From contig SBLD01000001.1 of NCBI GenBank assembly GCA_004551485.1, positions 1-64,000 on the forward strand: DNA of 64,000 nucleotides, read 5' to 3'. The notes below the pieces were generated by a model. The model saw only the letters and a list, made by a program, of their open reading frames with translations, was not told where the DNA came from and did no database searches. Source of the stretch: Billgrantia azerbaijanica (GTDB taxonomy: Bacteria; Pseudomonadota; Gammaproteobacteria; Pseudomonadales; Halomonadaceae). Position 1 is the first letter of the stretch. Every line of letters begins with the position of its first letter. A program made the position numbers and the translations under genes. Shown here piece by piece: positions 52,644-63,431 of this stretch.

Positions 52644-53094
52644 GATGCGGCTTCGCCGTCTCGGCGAGAGCGACCTGGCGTCGCTGGCCGCGCTGGAAGC
52701 CGAGCAGCCCCACCCCTGGTCGGCCGGCCAACTGCGCGAGGCGCTGCGCGATCCGGTGGCCTGCGTGTTCGGCGGCGAGGTGGGGGAGGCGCTGGTGGCG
52801 CACGCCGTGGTGGCGCGCCTGCCGTTCGAGGCGGAGCTGCAGGCCCTGTTGGTGGCGTCGGCGTGGCGCCGCCGGGGCGCGGCGGTGCGTCTGCTTGCGG
52901 CGGTCATCGAGCAGGCGCGCGGATGGGGCAGCGAGCGGCTGCTGCTGGAGGGGCGTGCGGACAACGTTGCCGCCCTGGCGCTCTATCGGCGGGCGGGATT
53001 CGTCGAGGACGGCCGGCGTCCCCGCTACTACCCGCCGCTGGCGCCCGACGGCGAGCGTGAGGACGCCGTGCTGATGTCGCTGGCCCTGGGTTGA
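52636..53094 (+). CDS. rimI: Ribosomal protein S18 alanine N-acetyltransferase RimI
   Basis: A 152-residue GNAT protein. The acetyl-CoA motif is ASAWRRRGAAVRLLAAVI (R-x-x-G-x-A), followed by LLLEGRADNVAALALYRRAGFVEDGRRPRYY, diagnostic for RimI. It acetylates the N-terminal alanine of S18. The start at 52636 overlaps the previous gene. Convergent with zapB. Confidence 0.93.
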   Translation: MTEMRLRRLGESDLASLAALEAEQPHPWSAGQLREALRDPVACVFGGEVGEALVAHAVVARLPFEAELQALLVASAWRRRGAAVRLLAAVIEQARGWGSERLLLEGRADNVAALALYRRAGFVEDGRRPRYYPPLAPDGEREDAVLMSLALG

Positions 53095-53119
53095 ATGCCT
53101 GGGCCGCGCGGTCGGCGGC

Positions 53120-53320
53120 TCAGCGCTCGGTGGCCGTTTCCGTCTCGACTTCGTCGAACTTGCCCAGCAGGGCGGTGAGGCGGCGCTCCCACTCCTCGCG
53201 CTCCTGCTTCAGGCGGCTGTTCTCCTCGCGCAGTTCCTCGGCTTCCATCTTGAGCAGTTCCAGGGCCTCCACGGCGCTGGCGACTTTCTGTTCGAGTCGG
53301 TTGAAGAGTTCGCTGCTCAT
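53120..53320 (-). CDS. zapB: Cell division protein ZapB
   Basis: A 66-residue all-helical coiled coil: LFNRLEQKVASAVEALELLKMEAEELREEN is typical of the DUF904/ZapB family. It joins ZapA to MatP and stabilises the Z-ring. The start at 53320 has CAGGAG upstream. Slightly shorter than E. coli ZapB (81). Confidence 0.85.
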   Translation of the reverse strand: MSSELFNRLEQKVASAVEALELLKMEAEELREENSRLKQEREEWERRLTALLGKFDEVETETATER

Positions 53321-53461
53321 CCTGTTCTCCTGGCGTTGTCCTTGCGACCGGCGGGCCCTGATGGGACGGGAATTGGAGCCCGCAGCGTAACGCCGCCGCC
53401 GGGGCTCAGCAAGCGTCGCCGTTCGGCGACCAGGGTAATCGCAGTCGGTCATGATACGGAA

Positions 53462-53556
53462 CCGGCGACAGGTCGAAGAGGAGGTCGTTTGTCAGGGATG
53501 ACAAATGTAGCGCCCAGGAATCGGGTCACAGCGCCTTCTCGGAGACCTGTCGACGG
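53462..53556 (+). repeat. Family I hairpin element, copy 3 (zapB-rsmD gap)
   Basis: A 95-bp copy with the same layout: GACAGGTC / GACCTGTC, GAGGAGG / CCTTCTC (one G:T pair), inner hairpin TTTGTC / GACAAA. It lacks the GGGGC/GCCCC flanks of the other copies and ends 13 bases from the rsmD stop codon. Confidence 0.8.
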
Positions 53557-53568
53557 GGCAGCAAGGCC

Positions 53569-54186
53569 CTAGTTCGGTGACTCGCCGCGCCGGTAGAGGC
53601 GGGCGGTGGTGTCGCCGGCGCGCACTTCGCGGTACAGGACCCAGTGGGCCGGCACCGGCGGCGTCAGCGCCGATTCCGTCTCCACATAGATGAAGGCCGA
53701 GGCGCTGAGCCAGCCCTGCTCCAGGCGTGCACAGCAGGGCTCGACCAGGTCCTGGCGAAAGGGCGGGTCGAGGAACACCAGCGAGCAGGGACGGGGCTCG
53801 CCGGCGAGGAAGGTCAGGGCGTCGGCGGTGGTCACCCGGCCGCGGGCGTCGGCGCCCAGGGTGGCCAGGTTCGTCGTGAGCTGCTCGGCCACGCGAGGGT
53901 CGCGCTCCACGAAGTGCGCCTCGGCCGCGCCGCGGGAGAGCGCCTCCAGGCCCAGCGCCCCGGTGCCGGCGAAGAGGTCCAGCACCCGGGCCCCGGGGGT
54001 GGCCGCGGCCAGCCAGTTGAAGAGCGTCTCGCGCACCCGGTCGGGGGTCGGGCGCAGGCCGGGGCTGTCGAGCACCGGTAGCTGGCGACGCCGGTACTCG
54101 CCGCCGATCAGGCGCAGGCGGCCCGTGCCGCGCGAGCGGTTGGCAGCGGCGGGGCGGTGGCGGGAGGAGGAGCGGCGGCGTGTCAT
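53569..54186 (-). CDS. rsmD: 16S rRNA m2G966 methyltransferase RsmD
   Basis: A 205-residue protein. RLIGGEYRRRQLPV and LRPTPDRVRETLFNWL are diagnostic; the SAM motif is LDLFAGTGALGLEALSRG and the catalytic tetrad is DPPF in LVFLDPPFRQDL. It methylates G966 in the assembled 30S head. It is divergent from ftsY, 105 bases apart, the usual pairing. Confidence 0.95.
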   Translation of the reverse strand: MTRRRSSSRHRPAAANRSRGTGRLRLIGGEYRRRQLPVLDSPGLRPTPDRVRETLFNWLAAATPGARVLDLFAGTGALGLEALSRGAAEAHFVERDPRVAEQLTTNLATLGADARGRVTTADALTFLAGEPRPCSLVFLDPPFRQDLVEPCCARLEQGWLSASAFIYVETESALTPPVPAHWVLYREVRAGDTTARLYRRGESPN

Positions 54187-54291
54187 GGCGCCGAATTGTA
54201 CCTGCCACCCCGTCCGCCGTCATGTTGTCCACAGCCAGGGTGCGCGGTGGTAGGATGTGTCGATCATTCACCCGTGAGGTTGAATTTCCCC

Positions 54292-55554
54292 ATGTTCGGT
54301 TTTTTCAAGCGCAAGAAACAGCAGGACGAGCAGGAAAAACAGGAGAGTCAGACACCGGCGCCGGAAGCGGAAGTCCCGGCCGAACCGGAGGCGTCGTCGG
54401 ACACCGCCGAGGTGGAGCCGCCCCGCGAGGAGGCGGCTGATGAGGTCGCGGCGGCCGAGCCCCAGGCTGCCGCCGAACCCGAACCCGAACCCGAACCCGA
54501 ACCCGAACCCGAACCCGAACCCGAACCCGAACCCGAAGCGCAGCCTGAGCCCGAGCCGGCACGCCCGGCGCTGCAAGAGAAGCCGACGGCGCCGGCCGGC
54601 GGGAAGAAGGGCTGGTTCGCGCGCATCCGTGCCGGGCTCGGCAAGACCCGCGCCAACCTCACCGACGGGCTCGCCGGACTCTTCCTCGGCAAGAAGCAGA
54701 TCGACGATGAGCTGCTCGAGGACCTGGAGACGCAACTGCTGATGGCCGACGTGGGCATCGAGGCCACCACCGCCATCATCGACCGCCTCACCGAGCGGGT
54801 GTCGCGCAAGGAGCTCGCCGATCCCCAGGCGCTCTACCGCGCCCTGCAGGAGGAGCTGACCGCCATGCTCGACCCGGTGGCCACGCCACTGGCACTGCCG
54901 CCCCAGGGGGAGGGACCCTTCGTCATCCTGGTGGTGGGGGTCAACGGCGTGGGCAAGACCACCACCATCGGCAAGCTCACCCAGCGCTTCCAGCGCGAGG
55001 GGCGCAGCGTGATGCTGGCCGCCGGCGACACCTTCCGCGCCGCGGCCGTGGAGCAGCTCAAGGTGTGGGGCGAGCGCAACGACGTGCCGGTGATCGCCCA
55101 GCACACCGGTGCCGACAGCGCCTCGGTGGTCTACGACGCCCTGGCGGCGGCGCGGGCGCGGGGCGTCGACGTGCTGATCGCCGACACCGCGGGGCGGCTG
55201 CACAACAAGGCACACCTCATGGAGGAGCTCAAGAAGGTGCACCGCGTGATGGGCAAGCTCGACGCCTCCGCCCCCCACGAGGTGATGCTGGTGCTCGACG
55301 CCGGCACCGGCCAGAACGCGCTCTCCCAGGCCGCCACCTTCAACGAGGCGGTGCCGGTCACGGGGATCACCCTGACCAAGCTCGACGGCACGGCCAAGGG
55401 CGGCATCATCTTCGCCCTGGCCAAGCAACTCGGCACGCCGATCCGCTTCATCGGGGTGGGCGAGTCGCTGGACGACCTGCGACCCTTCGCGGCCCACGAG
55501 TTCGTCGACGCCCTCTTCGACCAGGGCGACGCGCGCGACGCCGCCTCGGCATGA
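54292..55554 (+). CDS. ftsY: Signal recognition particle receptor FtsY
   Basis: A 420-residue protein. The acidic A domain (1-115) holds Glu/Pro repeats; the NG domain begins WFARIRAGLGKTRANLTDGLAGLFLGKKQIDDELLEDLE. G motifs are GVNGVGKTTTIGKL, DTFRAAAVEQL, DTAGRLHNK and TKLDGTAKGG. It docks Ffh-ribosome complexes at the membrane. Its stop overlaps the ftsE start by ATGA. The tandem GAACCC array lies at 54475-54537. Confidence 0.96.
   Translation: MFGFFKRKKQQDEQEKQESQTPAPEAEVPAEPEASSDTAEVEPPREEAADEVAAAEPQAAAEPEPEPEPEPEPEPEPEPEPEAQPEPEPARPALQEKPTAPAGGKKGWFARIRAGLGKTRANLTDGLAGLFLGKKQIDDELLEDLETQLLMADVGIEATTAIIDRLTERVSRKELADPQALYRALQEELTAMLDPVATPLALPPQGEGPFVILVVGVNGVGKTTTIGKLTQRFQREGRSVMLAAGDTFRAAAVEQLKVWGERNDVPVIAQHTGADSASVVYDALAAARARGVDVLIADTAGRLHNKAHLMEELKKVHRVMGKLDASAPHEVMLVLDAGTGQNALSQAATFNEAVPVTGITLTKLDGTAKGGIIFALAKQLGTPIRFIGVGESLDDLRPFAAHEFVDALFDQGDARDAASA
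54475..54537 (+). repeat. Tandem hexamer (GAACCC) array inside ftsY
   Basis: Ten perfect copies of GAACCC followed by GAA, encoding an (EP)10 stretch in the acidic domain of FtsY. Each unit is two codons, so length change by slippage keeps the frame. Confidence 0.95.
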
Positions 55555-56219
55555 TCGTCTTCGAGCACGTCGGCAAGCGCTACGGCGGGCGCTTCGAGGC
55601 GCTCGCCAACCTCGACTTCCGCGTGCGCCGCGGCGAGATGGTCTTTCTCACCGGCCACTCCGGCGCCGGCAAGAGTTCGCTGCTGCGCCTGATCATGTGC
55701 CTCGAGCGGCCCAGCCGCGGGCGCATCCTGGTCGCCGGCCACGACCTCGCCCGCCTCCACCCCAGCCAGGTGCCCTTCTACCGGCGCCAGGTGGGCGTGG
55801 TGTTCCAGGACCACCAACTGCTCTTCGACCGCTCCGTCTTCCACAACGTGGCGCTGCCGCTGGAGATCCGCGGCATGGCGCCGCGCGAGGCGGCGCGCCG
55901 GGCGCGCGCGGCGCTCGACAAGGTGGGGCTGCTGCACCGCGAGCGCGCCCTGCCCATCGAGCTCTCCGGCGGTGAGCAGCAGCGCGTGGGCATCGCCCGG
56001 GCGGTGGTCAACAAGCCCGCCCTGCTGCTCGCCGACGAGCCCACCGGCAACCTCGACCCGCAGCTCTCCGCCGACATCATGGCGCTCTTCGAGGACTTCA
56101 ATCGGATCGGCACCACGGTGATGATCGCCAGTCACGACCTGGCGCTGATCGCCCGGCTGCGCCATCGCACCCTGCGCCTGCGCGAGGGGCGCCTGGTGGC
56201 CGACGAGGAGGCGGCATGA
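55551..56219 (+). CDS. ftsE: Cell division ATP-binding protein FtsE
   Basis: A 222-residue ABC ATPase. Walker A GHSGAGKSS, signature LSGGEQQRVGIARA, Walker B LLLADEPTGNLD, and the FtsE-specific VGVVFQDHQLLFDRSVFHNVALPL. With FtsX it regulates peptidoglycan hydrolases at the septum. It overlaps ftsY and ftsX by four bases on each side. Confidence 0.96.
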   Translation: MIVFEHVGKRYGGRFEALANLDFRVRRGEMVFLTGHSGAGKSSLLRLIMCLERPSRGRILVAGHDLARLHPSQVPFYRRQVGVVFQDHQLLFDRSVFHNVALPLEIRGMAPREAARRARAALDKVGLLHRERALPIELSGGEQQRVGIARAVVNKPALLLADEPTGNLDPQLSADIMALFEDFNRIGTTVMIASHDLALIARLRHRTLRLREGRLVADEEAA

Positions 56220-57190
56220 CCCGCCAGCCGCCCGTTCCGCCGCGCGGGGCCCGCAGCCAGCGCACCCGCTCGTCGAGCCAGCTGCGCGGCTGGCTGCGTC
56301 ATCATCGCGCCATGGGCGCGGACAGCGCCCGGCGCCTGCTGCGCCAGCCACTGGGCAGTCTGCTCACCATGCTGGCCATCGCCATCGCCCTGGTGCTGCC
56401 GGCGGCGCTGTGGCTCATGCTCGACAGCGCCCGGCTGCTCGACGCCGAGCTGGACGACAGCGCGACGCTGACCGCCTACCTCGAGCCCCGGGTGGCGGAG
56501 GGCGAGGCCGGGCGCATCGCCGAGGCGGTCGCGGCCCAGTCGGGGGTGGCCGGGACGCGCCTGATCACCGCCGCCGAGGGCATGGCCGAGTTCCAGCAAG
56601 CCCTGGGGCTCAGCGACGCCCTGGCGCGGCTCGACGGCAATCCGCTGCCCGCGAGCATCGTGGTCACGCCGGACGACCCCGCCCCGGCGGCGGTGCGCCA
56701 GCTGGCCCGATCCCTCGAGGCGCTCGCCGGCGTCGCGGAGGTGCGCCTGGACCTGGCCTGGCTCGAGCGGCTGCGCCACCTGGCCGAGCTGGGGCGACGC
56801 GTGGCCCTGGCGCTCGGCGTGCTGTTCGGGCTCGGCGTGCTCCTGGTGGTGGGCAACACCATTCGCCTGGCGGTGGAGAGCCGCCGCCAGGAGATCGAGG
56901 TGGTGATGCTGATCGGCGCCACCCATGCCTTCGTGCGCCGTCCCTTCCTCTATAGCGGGGCCTGGTACGGCCTCGGCGGCGGCCTGCTGGCCTGGGCCCT
57001 GCTGGCGCTCGGCAACCAGTGGCTGGCCACGCCGGTGCGCGCCCTGGCAGCGAGCTACGGGGCGAGCTTTACCCTGCCGCAGCTGGGCCTGCCGGGGTCG
57101 GCAACGCTGCTGATCTGCAGTACACTACTGGGCTGGCTCGGTGCCTGGATCGCCGTCGGCCGCCACCTCGCCGGCATCCGCCCGCGGTAG
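56216..57190 (+). CDS. ftsX: Cell division protein FtsX
   Basis: A 324-residue membrane protein with four hydrophobic helices: LLTMLAIAIALVLPAALWLML, VALALGVLFGLGVLLVVGN, GLGGGLLAWALLALGNQWL and LLICSTLLGWLGAWIAV. A periplasmic domain (about 75-180) lies between the first two. VVMLIGATHAFVRRPFLYSGA is a family signature. The basic N-terminal extension (about 45 residues) matches gammaproteobacterial FtsX. Confidence 0.95.
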   Translation: MTRQPPVPPRGARSQRTRSSSQLRGWLRHHRAMGADSARRLLRQPLGSLLTMLAIAIALVLPAALWLMLDSARLLDAELDDSATLTAYLEPRVAEGEAGRIAEAVAAQSGVAGTRLITAAEGMAEFQQALGLSDALARLDGNPLPASIVVTPDDPAPAAVRQLARSLEALAGVAEVRLDLAWLERLRHLAELGRRVALALGVLFGLGVLLVVGNTIRLAVESRRQEIEVVMLIGATHAFVRRPFLYSGAWYGLGGGLLAWALLALGNQWLATPVRALAASYGASFTLPQLGLPGSATLLICSTLLGWLGAWIAVGRHLAGIRPR

Positions 57191-57409
57191 TGGCTGAGCA
57201 GCGATGGCTGAGTAGCGGAATCTCGGCTAGCCTCGCTGATGCCCTGGCGCGATCCGCCAGCCGAGTCGGAAAACACGGAACATTCTCCGGTCTTTGCCGT
57301 CAAAGGCGGCAACCGCGGTGGTGGCCGTGGGCGTCACGGTTACGCTATTGTTGTGAACAACTGTTGTGAATAGACCAGCACCTTGGGCTTCGAAGGAGAC
57401 ACCCTGCAC

Positions 57410-58276
57410 ATGAGCACCAGTCTTCTGCCGGTGGGACAACTATCGCCGGGACATGACCTCAACGGGTACATCCAGGCGGTCAACGGCATTCCCATGCTGA
57501 GTGCCGAGGAGGAGCGCGAGCTGGCCTTCCGTCTGCATGACGAGGGAGACCTCGAGGCCGCGCGGCGCCTGGTGCTGTCGCACCTGCGGTTCGTGGTGCA
57601 CATCGCCCGCAGCTACTCCGGCTACGGCCTGCCCCAGGCCGACCTGATCCAGGAGGGCAACGTCGGCCTGATGAAGGCGGTCAAGCGCTTCGACCCCAAC
57701 CAGGGCGTGCGCCTGGTCTCCTTCGCCGTGCACTGGATCAAGGCCGAGATCCACGAGTTCGTGCTGCGCAACTGGCGCATCGTCAAGATCGCCACCACCA
57801 AGGCCCAGCGCAAGCTGTTCTTCAACCTGCGCAGCGCCAAGAAGCGTCTCGCCTGGCTCAACGGCGACGAGGTCGACGCCATCGCCAAGGATCTCGACGT
57901 CAAGCCCGAGGTGGTGCGCGAGATGGAGGGGCGGCTGGCCGCCCACGATGCGGGTTTCGACGTCTCGCCGAGCGACGACGAGGAGTCCGCCTACCAGGCG
58001 CCGGTACACTACCTGGACGACGCCTCGGCCGACCCGGCGACCCAGCTCGAGGACAGCGACTGGGAGGACGACGCCAGCCGCCGCCTGCAGCTGGCCCTGG
58101 AGGCGCTCGACGAGCGTTCTCGCGATATTCTCCAGCGTCGCTGGCTGGTCGAGGAGAAGGCCACGCTCCACGAGCTGGCCGAGGTCTACGGCGTCTCCGC
58201 CGAGCGCATTCGCCAGCTCGAGAAGAACGCCATGAAGAAGATCCGCCAGCAGCTGGGCGAGGCGCTCGCCGCCTGA
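57410..58276 (+). CDS. rpoH: RNA polymerase heat-shock sigma factor RpoH (sigma-32)
   Basis: A 288-residue sigma-70 family factor. The RpoH box QRKLFFNLR is present after region 2 ([45 protein letters not shown]). Region 4 HTH is [21 protein letters not shown]. The start at 57410 has AAGGAG 11 bases upstream. The 219-base leader (57191-57409) has a hairpin TTGCCG / CGGCAA near 57293 and a repeated TGTTGTGAA (near 57350 and 57362), features that could bear on regulation. Classical ftsYEX-rpoH order. Confidence 0.96.
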   Translation: MSTSLLPVGQLSPGHDLNGYIQAVNGIPMLSAEEERELAFRLHDEGDLEAARRLVLSHLRFVVHIARSYSGYGLPQADLIQEGNVGLMKAVKRFDPNQGVRLVSFAVHWIKAEIHEFVLRNWRIVKIATTKAQRKLFFNLRSAKKRLAWLNGDEVDAIAKDLDVKPEVVREMEGRLAAHDAGFDVSPSDDEESAYQAPVHYLDDASADPATQLEDSDWEDDASRRLQLALEALDERSRDILQRRWLVEEKATLHELAEVYGVSAERIRQLEKNAMKKIRQQLGEALAA

Positions 58277-58303
58277 GTCGCGATTCGCTCCCGGTAGATG
58301 AGA

Positions 58304-58331
58304 CGAAGCCCCGGCCCTGGCCGGGGCTTCG
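58304..58331. terminator. Bidirectional terminator between rpoH and slmA
   Basis: A near-perfect 12-13 bp stem CGAAGCCCCGGC / GCCGGGGCTTCG with a very short loop, between convergent genes. Confidence 0.7.
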
Positions 58332-58348
58332 TGCGTCAGGGGATCGCC

Positions 58349-58960
58349 TCAGGCCGTCTGGCGGGCCTCCCCGAGCAGGTGCGCCGAGAGCAGCGCCCAC
58401 TGGTCGTCCCAGTGTTCGGTGGGGCGGCGCTGGAAGTCGCTGCGCACGTACTGGGAAATGCGCCCCTCGGCCTGGGCCAGCAGCAGGTTGGCGGCGGCCG
58501 AGACGGGCAGGGTGGGGCGGCGCCCCTCGCGCAGTTCGGCCTCGCGCAGCACCTGCTTGAGTTGCGTCTCGAGGCGTTCGAAGAGCTGGTGGATGCGCGT
58601 GCGCAGCCGGGCCGTCTCACCGGTGAGCACGTCGCCGCCCAGCAGCCGCGACAGCCCCGGGTTCTTCTCGGCGAAGGCGAGCAGCAGGGTGAGGATCTGG
58701 CCGCAGCGCGACAGGGCGTCGGGCGCTTCCTCGAGGATGCGGTTGATGCGCGCGAAGAGCGTCTCCTCGATGAAGGCGATCAGGCCCTCGAACATCCGCG
58801 CCTTGCTGGGAAAGTGGCGATAGAGCGCGGCCTCGGAGACGCCCACCTGGCGGGCCAGGGCCGCGATGGTGATGCGCTTGCCGCTGTCTTCCTCCAGCAT
58901 CAGCGCGAGCGCCTGCAGGATCTGCTCGCGGCGGCTGGGTGGGGGAGTTACCTGCGTCAT
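58349..58960 (-). CDS. slmA: Nucleoid occlusion factor SlmA
   Basis: A 203-residue TetR-fold protein: [58 protein letters not shown] is nearly canonical for SlmA. It binds specific chromosomal sites and blocks FtsZ assembly over the nucleoid, complementing the minCDE genes in this window. It follows argB on the same strand, 80 bases apart. Confidence 0.94.
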   Translation of the reverse strand: MTQVTPPPSRREQILQALALMLEEDSGKRITIAALARQVGVSEAALYRHFPSKARMFEGLIAFIEETLFARINRILEEAPDALSRCGQILTLLLAFAEKNPGLSRLLGGDVLTGETARLRTRIHQLFERLETQLKQVLREAELREGRRPTLPVSAAANLLLAQAEGRISQYVRSDFQRRPTEHWDDQWALLSAHLLGEARQTA

Positions 58961-59040
58961 GTCAGTCTTTTCTGTTATGGGTATCGCTTCATCCTAATGG
59001 GAGCCCCGCGGCAGCGCAAAAGGTACCGCGGGGCCGGCGC

Positions 59041-59967
<927 letters not shown>

Positions 59968-60014
59968 TTAACGGGTACGAAAGACGCCCAGCGGGCACGG
60001 GCCGCGCCCGGCCG

Positions 60015-61397
60015 TCAGTGGGGCAGCGACAGCGACGGGTCGACCTGCTTCAGGGCGTCGGCGAAGCGGTCGCGGATGCGCGCCAGGGCAGCGTCGCTCT
60101 TGCCCTCGAAGCGCAGCACCAGCACCGGCGTGGTGTTGGAGGCGCGGCACAGGCCCCAGCCGTCGGGGTAGTCGACGCGGATGCCGTCGAGCGTGGTCTT
60201 CACCCCCGTCTCGCCGAAGTCGCCCTCGCGGGCGAGCCGTTCCACCAGGTCGAACTTGGTCTCGTCGGTGACGTGGACGTTGATCTCGGGGGTGCCGATG
60301 TCCTGGGGGAAGTGGGCGAAGAAGGCGTCGGCATCGACCGCCTGCTTCGACAGGATCTCCAGCAGCCGGGCGGCGCCGTAGAGGCCGTCGTCGAAGCCGT
60401 ACCAGCGCTCCTGGAAGAAGATGTGGCCGCTCATCTCGCCGGCGAGCGCCGCGCCGGTCTCCTTCATGCGCGCCTTGATCAGCGAGTGGCCGGTGCGCCA
60501 CATCTCCGGCGTGCCGCCGGCCGCCTCGACCACCTGTGCCAGGTTACCGGTGCACTTGACGTCGAAGATCACCCGGGCGCCGGGGTTGCGCGAGAGCATG
60601 TCCTCGGCGAAGGCCATCAGCAGGTGGTCGGGGTAGATCAGGGCCCCGCTCGGGGTGATCACGCCGAGGCGGTCGCCGTCGCCGTCGAAGGCCAGGCCGA
60701 TGTCGGCGCCGGTCTCCTTGACGGTGCGGATCAGGTCCTGGAGGTTCTCGGGCTTGCCCGGGTCGGGGTGGTGGTTGGGGAAGGTGCCGTCGATCTCGGC
60801 GAACAGCGGCACCGTCTCGGCGCCGAGCGCCGCGACGAGCTTGGGCCCGAGCTCGCCGGCCACGCCGTTGCCGCAGTCGACCACCGCCTTGATCGGGCGG
60901 GCGAGCGTGACGTCGCCGACGATGCGTTCCAGGTAGGCGTCGCGCACGTCCTCCTCGCGCACCCGGCCCTCGCCCTCGACCAGATCGCCGGAGTCGATGC
61001 GCCGGTAGAGCGCGGTGATCGCCTCGCCGGAGAGCGTCTCGCCACCGAGCACGATCTTGAAGCCGTTGTAGTCCGGCGGGTTGTGGCTGCCGGTGACCAT
61101 CACCCCCGATGCGGTGCCCTCGAGCACATGGGTGGCGAAGTAGAGCACCGGCGTGGGCACCATGCCGATGTCGATGACCTCGCGACCGGTCGCGGTCAGG
61201 CCGCGGGTCAGCGCGGCCTGCAGGCGTGGCCCGGAGAGGCGGCCGTCGCGGGCCACGACGACGGTGGATTCGCCGCGCGCGGCGGCCTCGCTGCCGATGG
61301 CGCGGCCGATCTGCTCGACGCTCGCCTCGGTCAGGGTGTCGTCGACGATGCCGCGGATGTCATAGGCGCGGAAGATGGAAGCAGGTACCTGGCTCAT
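60015..61397 (-). CDS. algC: Phosphomannomutase/phosphoglucomutase (AlgC type)
   Basis: A 460-residue alpha-D-phosphohexomutase. The phosphoserine loop is VMVTGSHNPPDYNG, the metal loop AFDGDGDRLGVIT, the sugar-binding loop GEMSGHIFF, and the phosphate-binding loop RASNTTPVLVLRFEG. It interconverts mannose- or glucose-6-phosphate and the 1-phosphates for exopolysaccharide and lipopolysaccharide. The start at 61397 (MSQVPAS) is preferred over an upstream ATG five codons earlier. Confidence 0.94.
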   Translation of the reverse strand: MSQVPASIFRAYDIRGIVDDTLTEASVEQIGRAIGSEAAARGESTVVVARDGRLSGPRLQAALTRGLTATGREVIDIGMVPTPVLYFATHVLEGTASGVMVTGSHNPPDYNGFKIVLGGETLSGEAITALYRRIDSGDLVEGEGRVREEDVRDAYLERIVGDVTLARPIKAVVDCGNGVAGELGPKLVAALGAETVPLFAEIDGTFPNHHPDPGKPENLQDLIRTVKETGADIGLAFDGDGDRLGVITPSGALIYPDHLLMAFAEDMLSRNPGARVIFDVKCTGNLAQVVEAAGGTPEMWRTGHSLIKARMKETGAALAGEMSGHIFFQERWYGFDDGLYGAARLLEILSKQAVDADAFFAHFPQDIGTPEINVHVTDETKFDLVERLAREGDFGETGVKTTLDGIRVDYPDGWGLCRASNTTPVLVLRFEGKSDAALARIRDRFADALKQVDPSLSLPH

Positions 61398-61502
61398 GGC
61401 GTTTCCTTGCAATCAGTGGTGTGGGTGGAGGCATGGCCTGGACTGCGATGCGATGTCGTGCGCCCCTCCCTGGGCGGCTCGGCCGCTGGTCGGCGGCATC
61501 AC

Positions 61503-61985
61503 TCAGTGGCGGCCCGAGCTGCCGAAGCCGCCATGGCCCCGGGCGCTCGCCGCGAAGTCGTCGACCACCTCGAGTTCGGCCTGGACCACCGGTACCACCA
61601 CATACTGGGCCAGGCGCTCGAAGGGTTCCAGTACAAAGGGGCGGCTGCCGCGGTTCCAGGTCGAGATCATCAGTTCGCCCTGGTAGTCGGAGTCGATCAG
61701 CCCCACCAGGTTGCCGAGCACGATGCCGTGCTTGTGGCCCAGCCCCGAGCGCGGCAGGATCAGGCCGGCGAGGCCCGGGTCGCCGATGTGCACGGCGAGC
61801 CCCGTGCGCACCAGCTCGCACTCGCCCGGCTGGAGCGTCAGCGGGGCGTCGAGCAGGGCACGCAGGTCCATGCCGGCGGCGCCCGCGGTCGCGTAGCGCG
61901 GCAGGTAGTCGCGCAGTCGCTCGTCGAGCAGCTTGACGGAGAGGCGGGGTGCGGCGGGGGCAGGCGGGGTCTGAGGATCGGACAT
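61503..61985 (-). CDS. dut: Deoxyuridine 5'-triphosphate nucleotidohydrolase
   Basis: A 160-residue dUTPase with all five motifs: [41 protein letters not shown] and the C-terminal [10 protein letters not shown] that closes over the active site. It keeps uracil out of DNA. A 105-base gap with no clear feature separates it from algC. It follows coaBC by 47 bases. Confidence 0.96.
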   Translation of the reverse strand: MSDPQTPPAPAAPRLSVKLLDERLRDYLPRYATAGAAGMDLRALLDAPLTLQPGECELVRTGLAVHIGDPGLAGLILPRSGLGHKHGIVLGNLVGLIDSDYQGELMISTWNRGSRPFVLEPFERLAQYVVVPVVQAELEVVDDFAASARGHGGFGSSGRH

Positions 61986-62032
61986 GGGCGGTACCGTGGT
62001 TGCAACGGGCAATGGAGGAAAGAGAAGCGGTG

Positions 62033-63271
62033 TCAGTGGGCGGCGCGGGCGCGCCGGCACGCCAGGGCGCGTTCGATGACGGCGCGGGCCAGCGTCGCCT
62101 TGGACTGCGGCGGCAGGGACTCACCGCCTTCGCCCTCGCCGTCGCGCCACAGCAGCAGGGCAGCGTTGTCGTCGGCGCCGAAGCCGAGGCCGGCGGCGGA
62201 GACGTCATTGGCGACGATCATGTCGAGACCCTTGCGGGTCAGCTTGTCTCGCGCGTAAGCCTCCAGGTCGCGGGTCTCGGCGGCGAAGCCGACCACGAAG
62301 GGGCGGTCGGCGCGTGCCGCCACCTCGGCAATGATATCGGGGTTCTTGACCAGGGTGAGTGTCAGGCCCTCCTCGCCCTCGCGCTTCTTGATCTTGTGCT
62401 CGGCGGGTGTCTCGGCGCGGTAGTCCGCCACGGCGGCACAGCCGATGAAGAGGTCGCACTCGCCGGCGAGGCGCTGGGCGGCGTCGTGCATCTCGCGGGC
62501 CGTCTCGACGTCGAGGCGTTCGACGCCCTCGGGGGTGGCCAGCGCCACCGGGCCGCTGATCAGGGTGACCCGGGCGCCGAGCGCGGCGGCGGCGGCGGCC
62601 AGGGCGTAGCCCATCTTGCCGGAGCTGTGGTTGGAGAGGTAGCGCACCGGGTCGAGCGGCTCGCGGGTGGGGCCGGCGGTGATCACCACGTGCAGGCCGT
62701 CGGCGGGGTGCACCTCCGCTGTCTGGGTCGGTGCGGCGAGCGCCTCGAGGATCGCCTCGGGCTCGAGCATGCGCCCGGGGCCGATGTCGCCGCAGGCCTG
62801 GTCGCCGCTGGCCGGCCCCAGCAGCCGCCAGCCGTCTGCGGTGAGCTGGCTGGCGTTGCGCTGGGTGGCCGGATGGCGCCACATCGCCTGGTTCATGGCC
62901 GGGGCCATCACCTTGTCGGCTCGGCTTGCCAGGCACAGGGTGGTGAGCAGGTCGTCTGCCTGGCCGGTGGCCAGGCGCGCCATCAGGTCGGCGGTGGCCG
63001 GGGCGACGAGCACGAGGTCCGCCCAGCGCGCCAGCTCGATGTGGCCCATGCCGGCCTCGGCCTCGGGGTCGAGCAGCGAGGTGCGCACCGGCTCGCCGGT
63101 CAGCGCCTGCAGCGTCAGCGGCGTGATGAAGGCCTGGGCCCCCTCGGTCATGACCACGCGCACCTCGGCGCCTGCCTGGGTGAGCAGCCGGGCGAGCTGG
63201 GCGCTCTTGTAGGCGGCGATGCCGGCGCTGATGCCGAGCAGGATACGCTTTCCGGAGAGGGACGACGGCAT
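62033..63271 (-). CDS. coaBC: Bifunctional CoaBC (phosphopantothenoylcysteine decarboxylase/synthetase)
   Basis: A 412-residue fusion. CoaC half: [20 protein letters not shown], active-site His in [12 protein letters not shown], and PAMNQAMW. CoaB half: [26 protein letters not shown], and the CTP-binding lysine region HKIKKREGE. It makes 4'-phosphopantetheine in CoA synthesis. Divergent from radC with 160 bases between. Confidence 0.96.
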   Translation of the reverse strand: MPSSLSGKRILLGISAGIAAYKSAQLARLLTQAGAEVRVVMTEGAQAFITPLTLQALTGEPVRTSLLDPEAEAGMGHIELARWADLVLVAPATADLMARLATGQADDLLTTLCLASRADKVMAPAMNQAMWRHPATQRNASQLTADGWRLLGPASGDQACGDIGPGRMLEPEAILEALAAPTQTAEVHPADGLHVVITAGPTREPLDPVRYLSNHSSGKMGYALAAAAAALGARVTLISGPVALATPEGVERLDVETAREMHDAAQRLAGECDLFIGCAAVADYRAETPAEHKIKKREGEEGLTLTLVKNPDIIAEVAARADRPFVVGFAAETRDLEAYARDKLTRKGLDMIVANDVSAAGLGFGADDNAALLLWRDGEGEGGESLPPQSKATLARAVIERALACRRARAAH

Positions 63272-63431
63272 GACGGAATCCCGCGGTGAAATTCGGTGGT
63301 CTACCTTACCACTGCGGCGGCCATCGCGCAGCCGCGGCGCGGCGTCGGCCGAGCGGTTACACTGGCCTGTGGAGCCGGGGTGCCGCGTCGCGGTGTCCCG
63401 GCAGACGGTAACCACAGGGAAGGAGACAGGG

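Noticed and set aside
54225-54233. DnaA-box-like TTGTCCACA upstream of ftsY
   Set aside because: One mismatch from the consensus and isolated; no cluster of boxes, no origin genes.
54475-54537. Direct repeats considered as CRISPR
   Set aside because: They are contiguous hexamers inside a coding region with no spacers; no cas genes are present.
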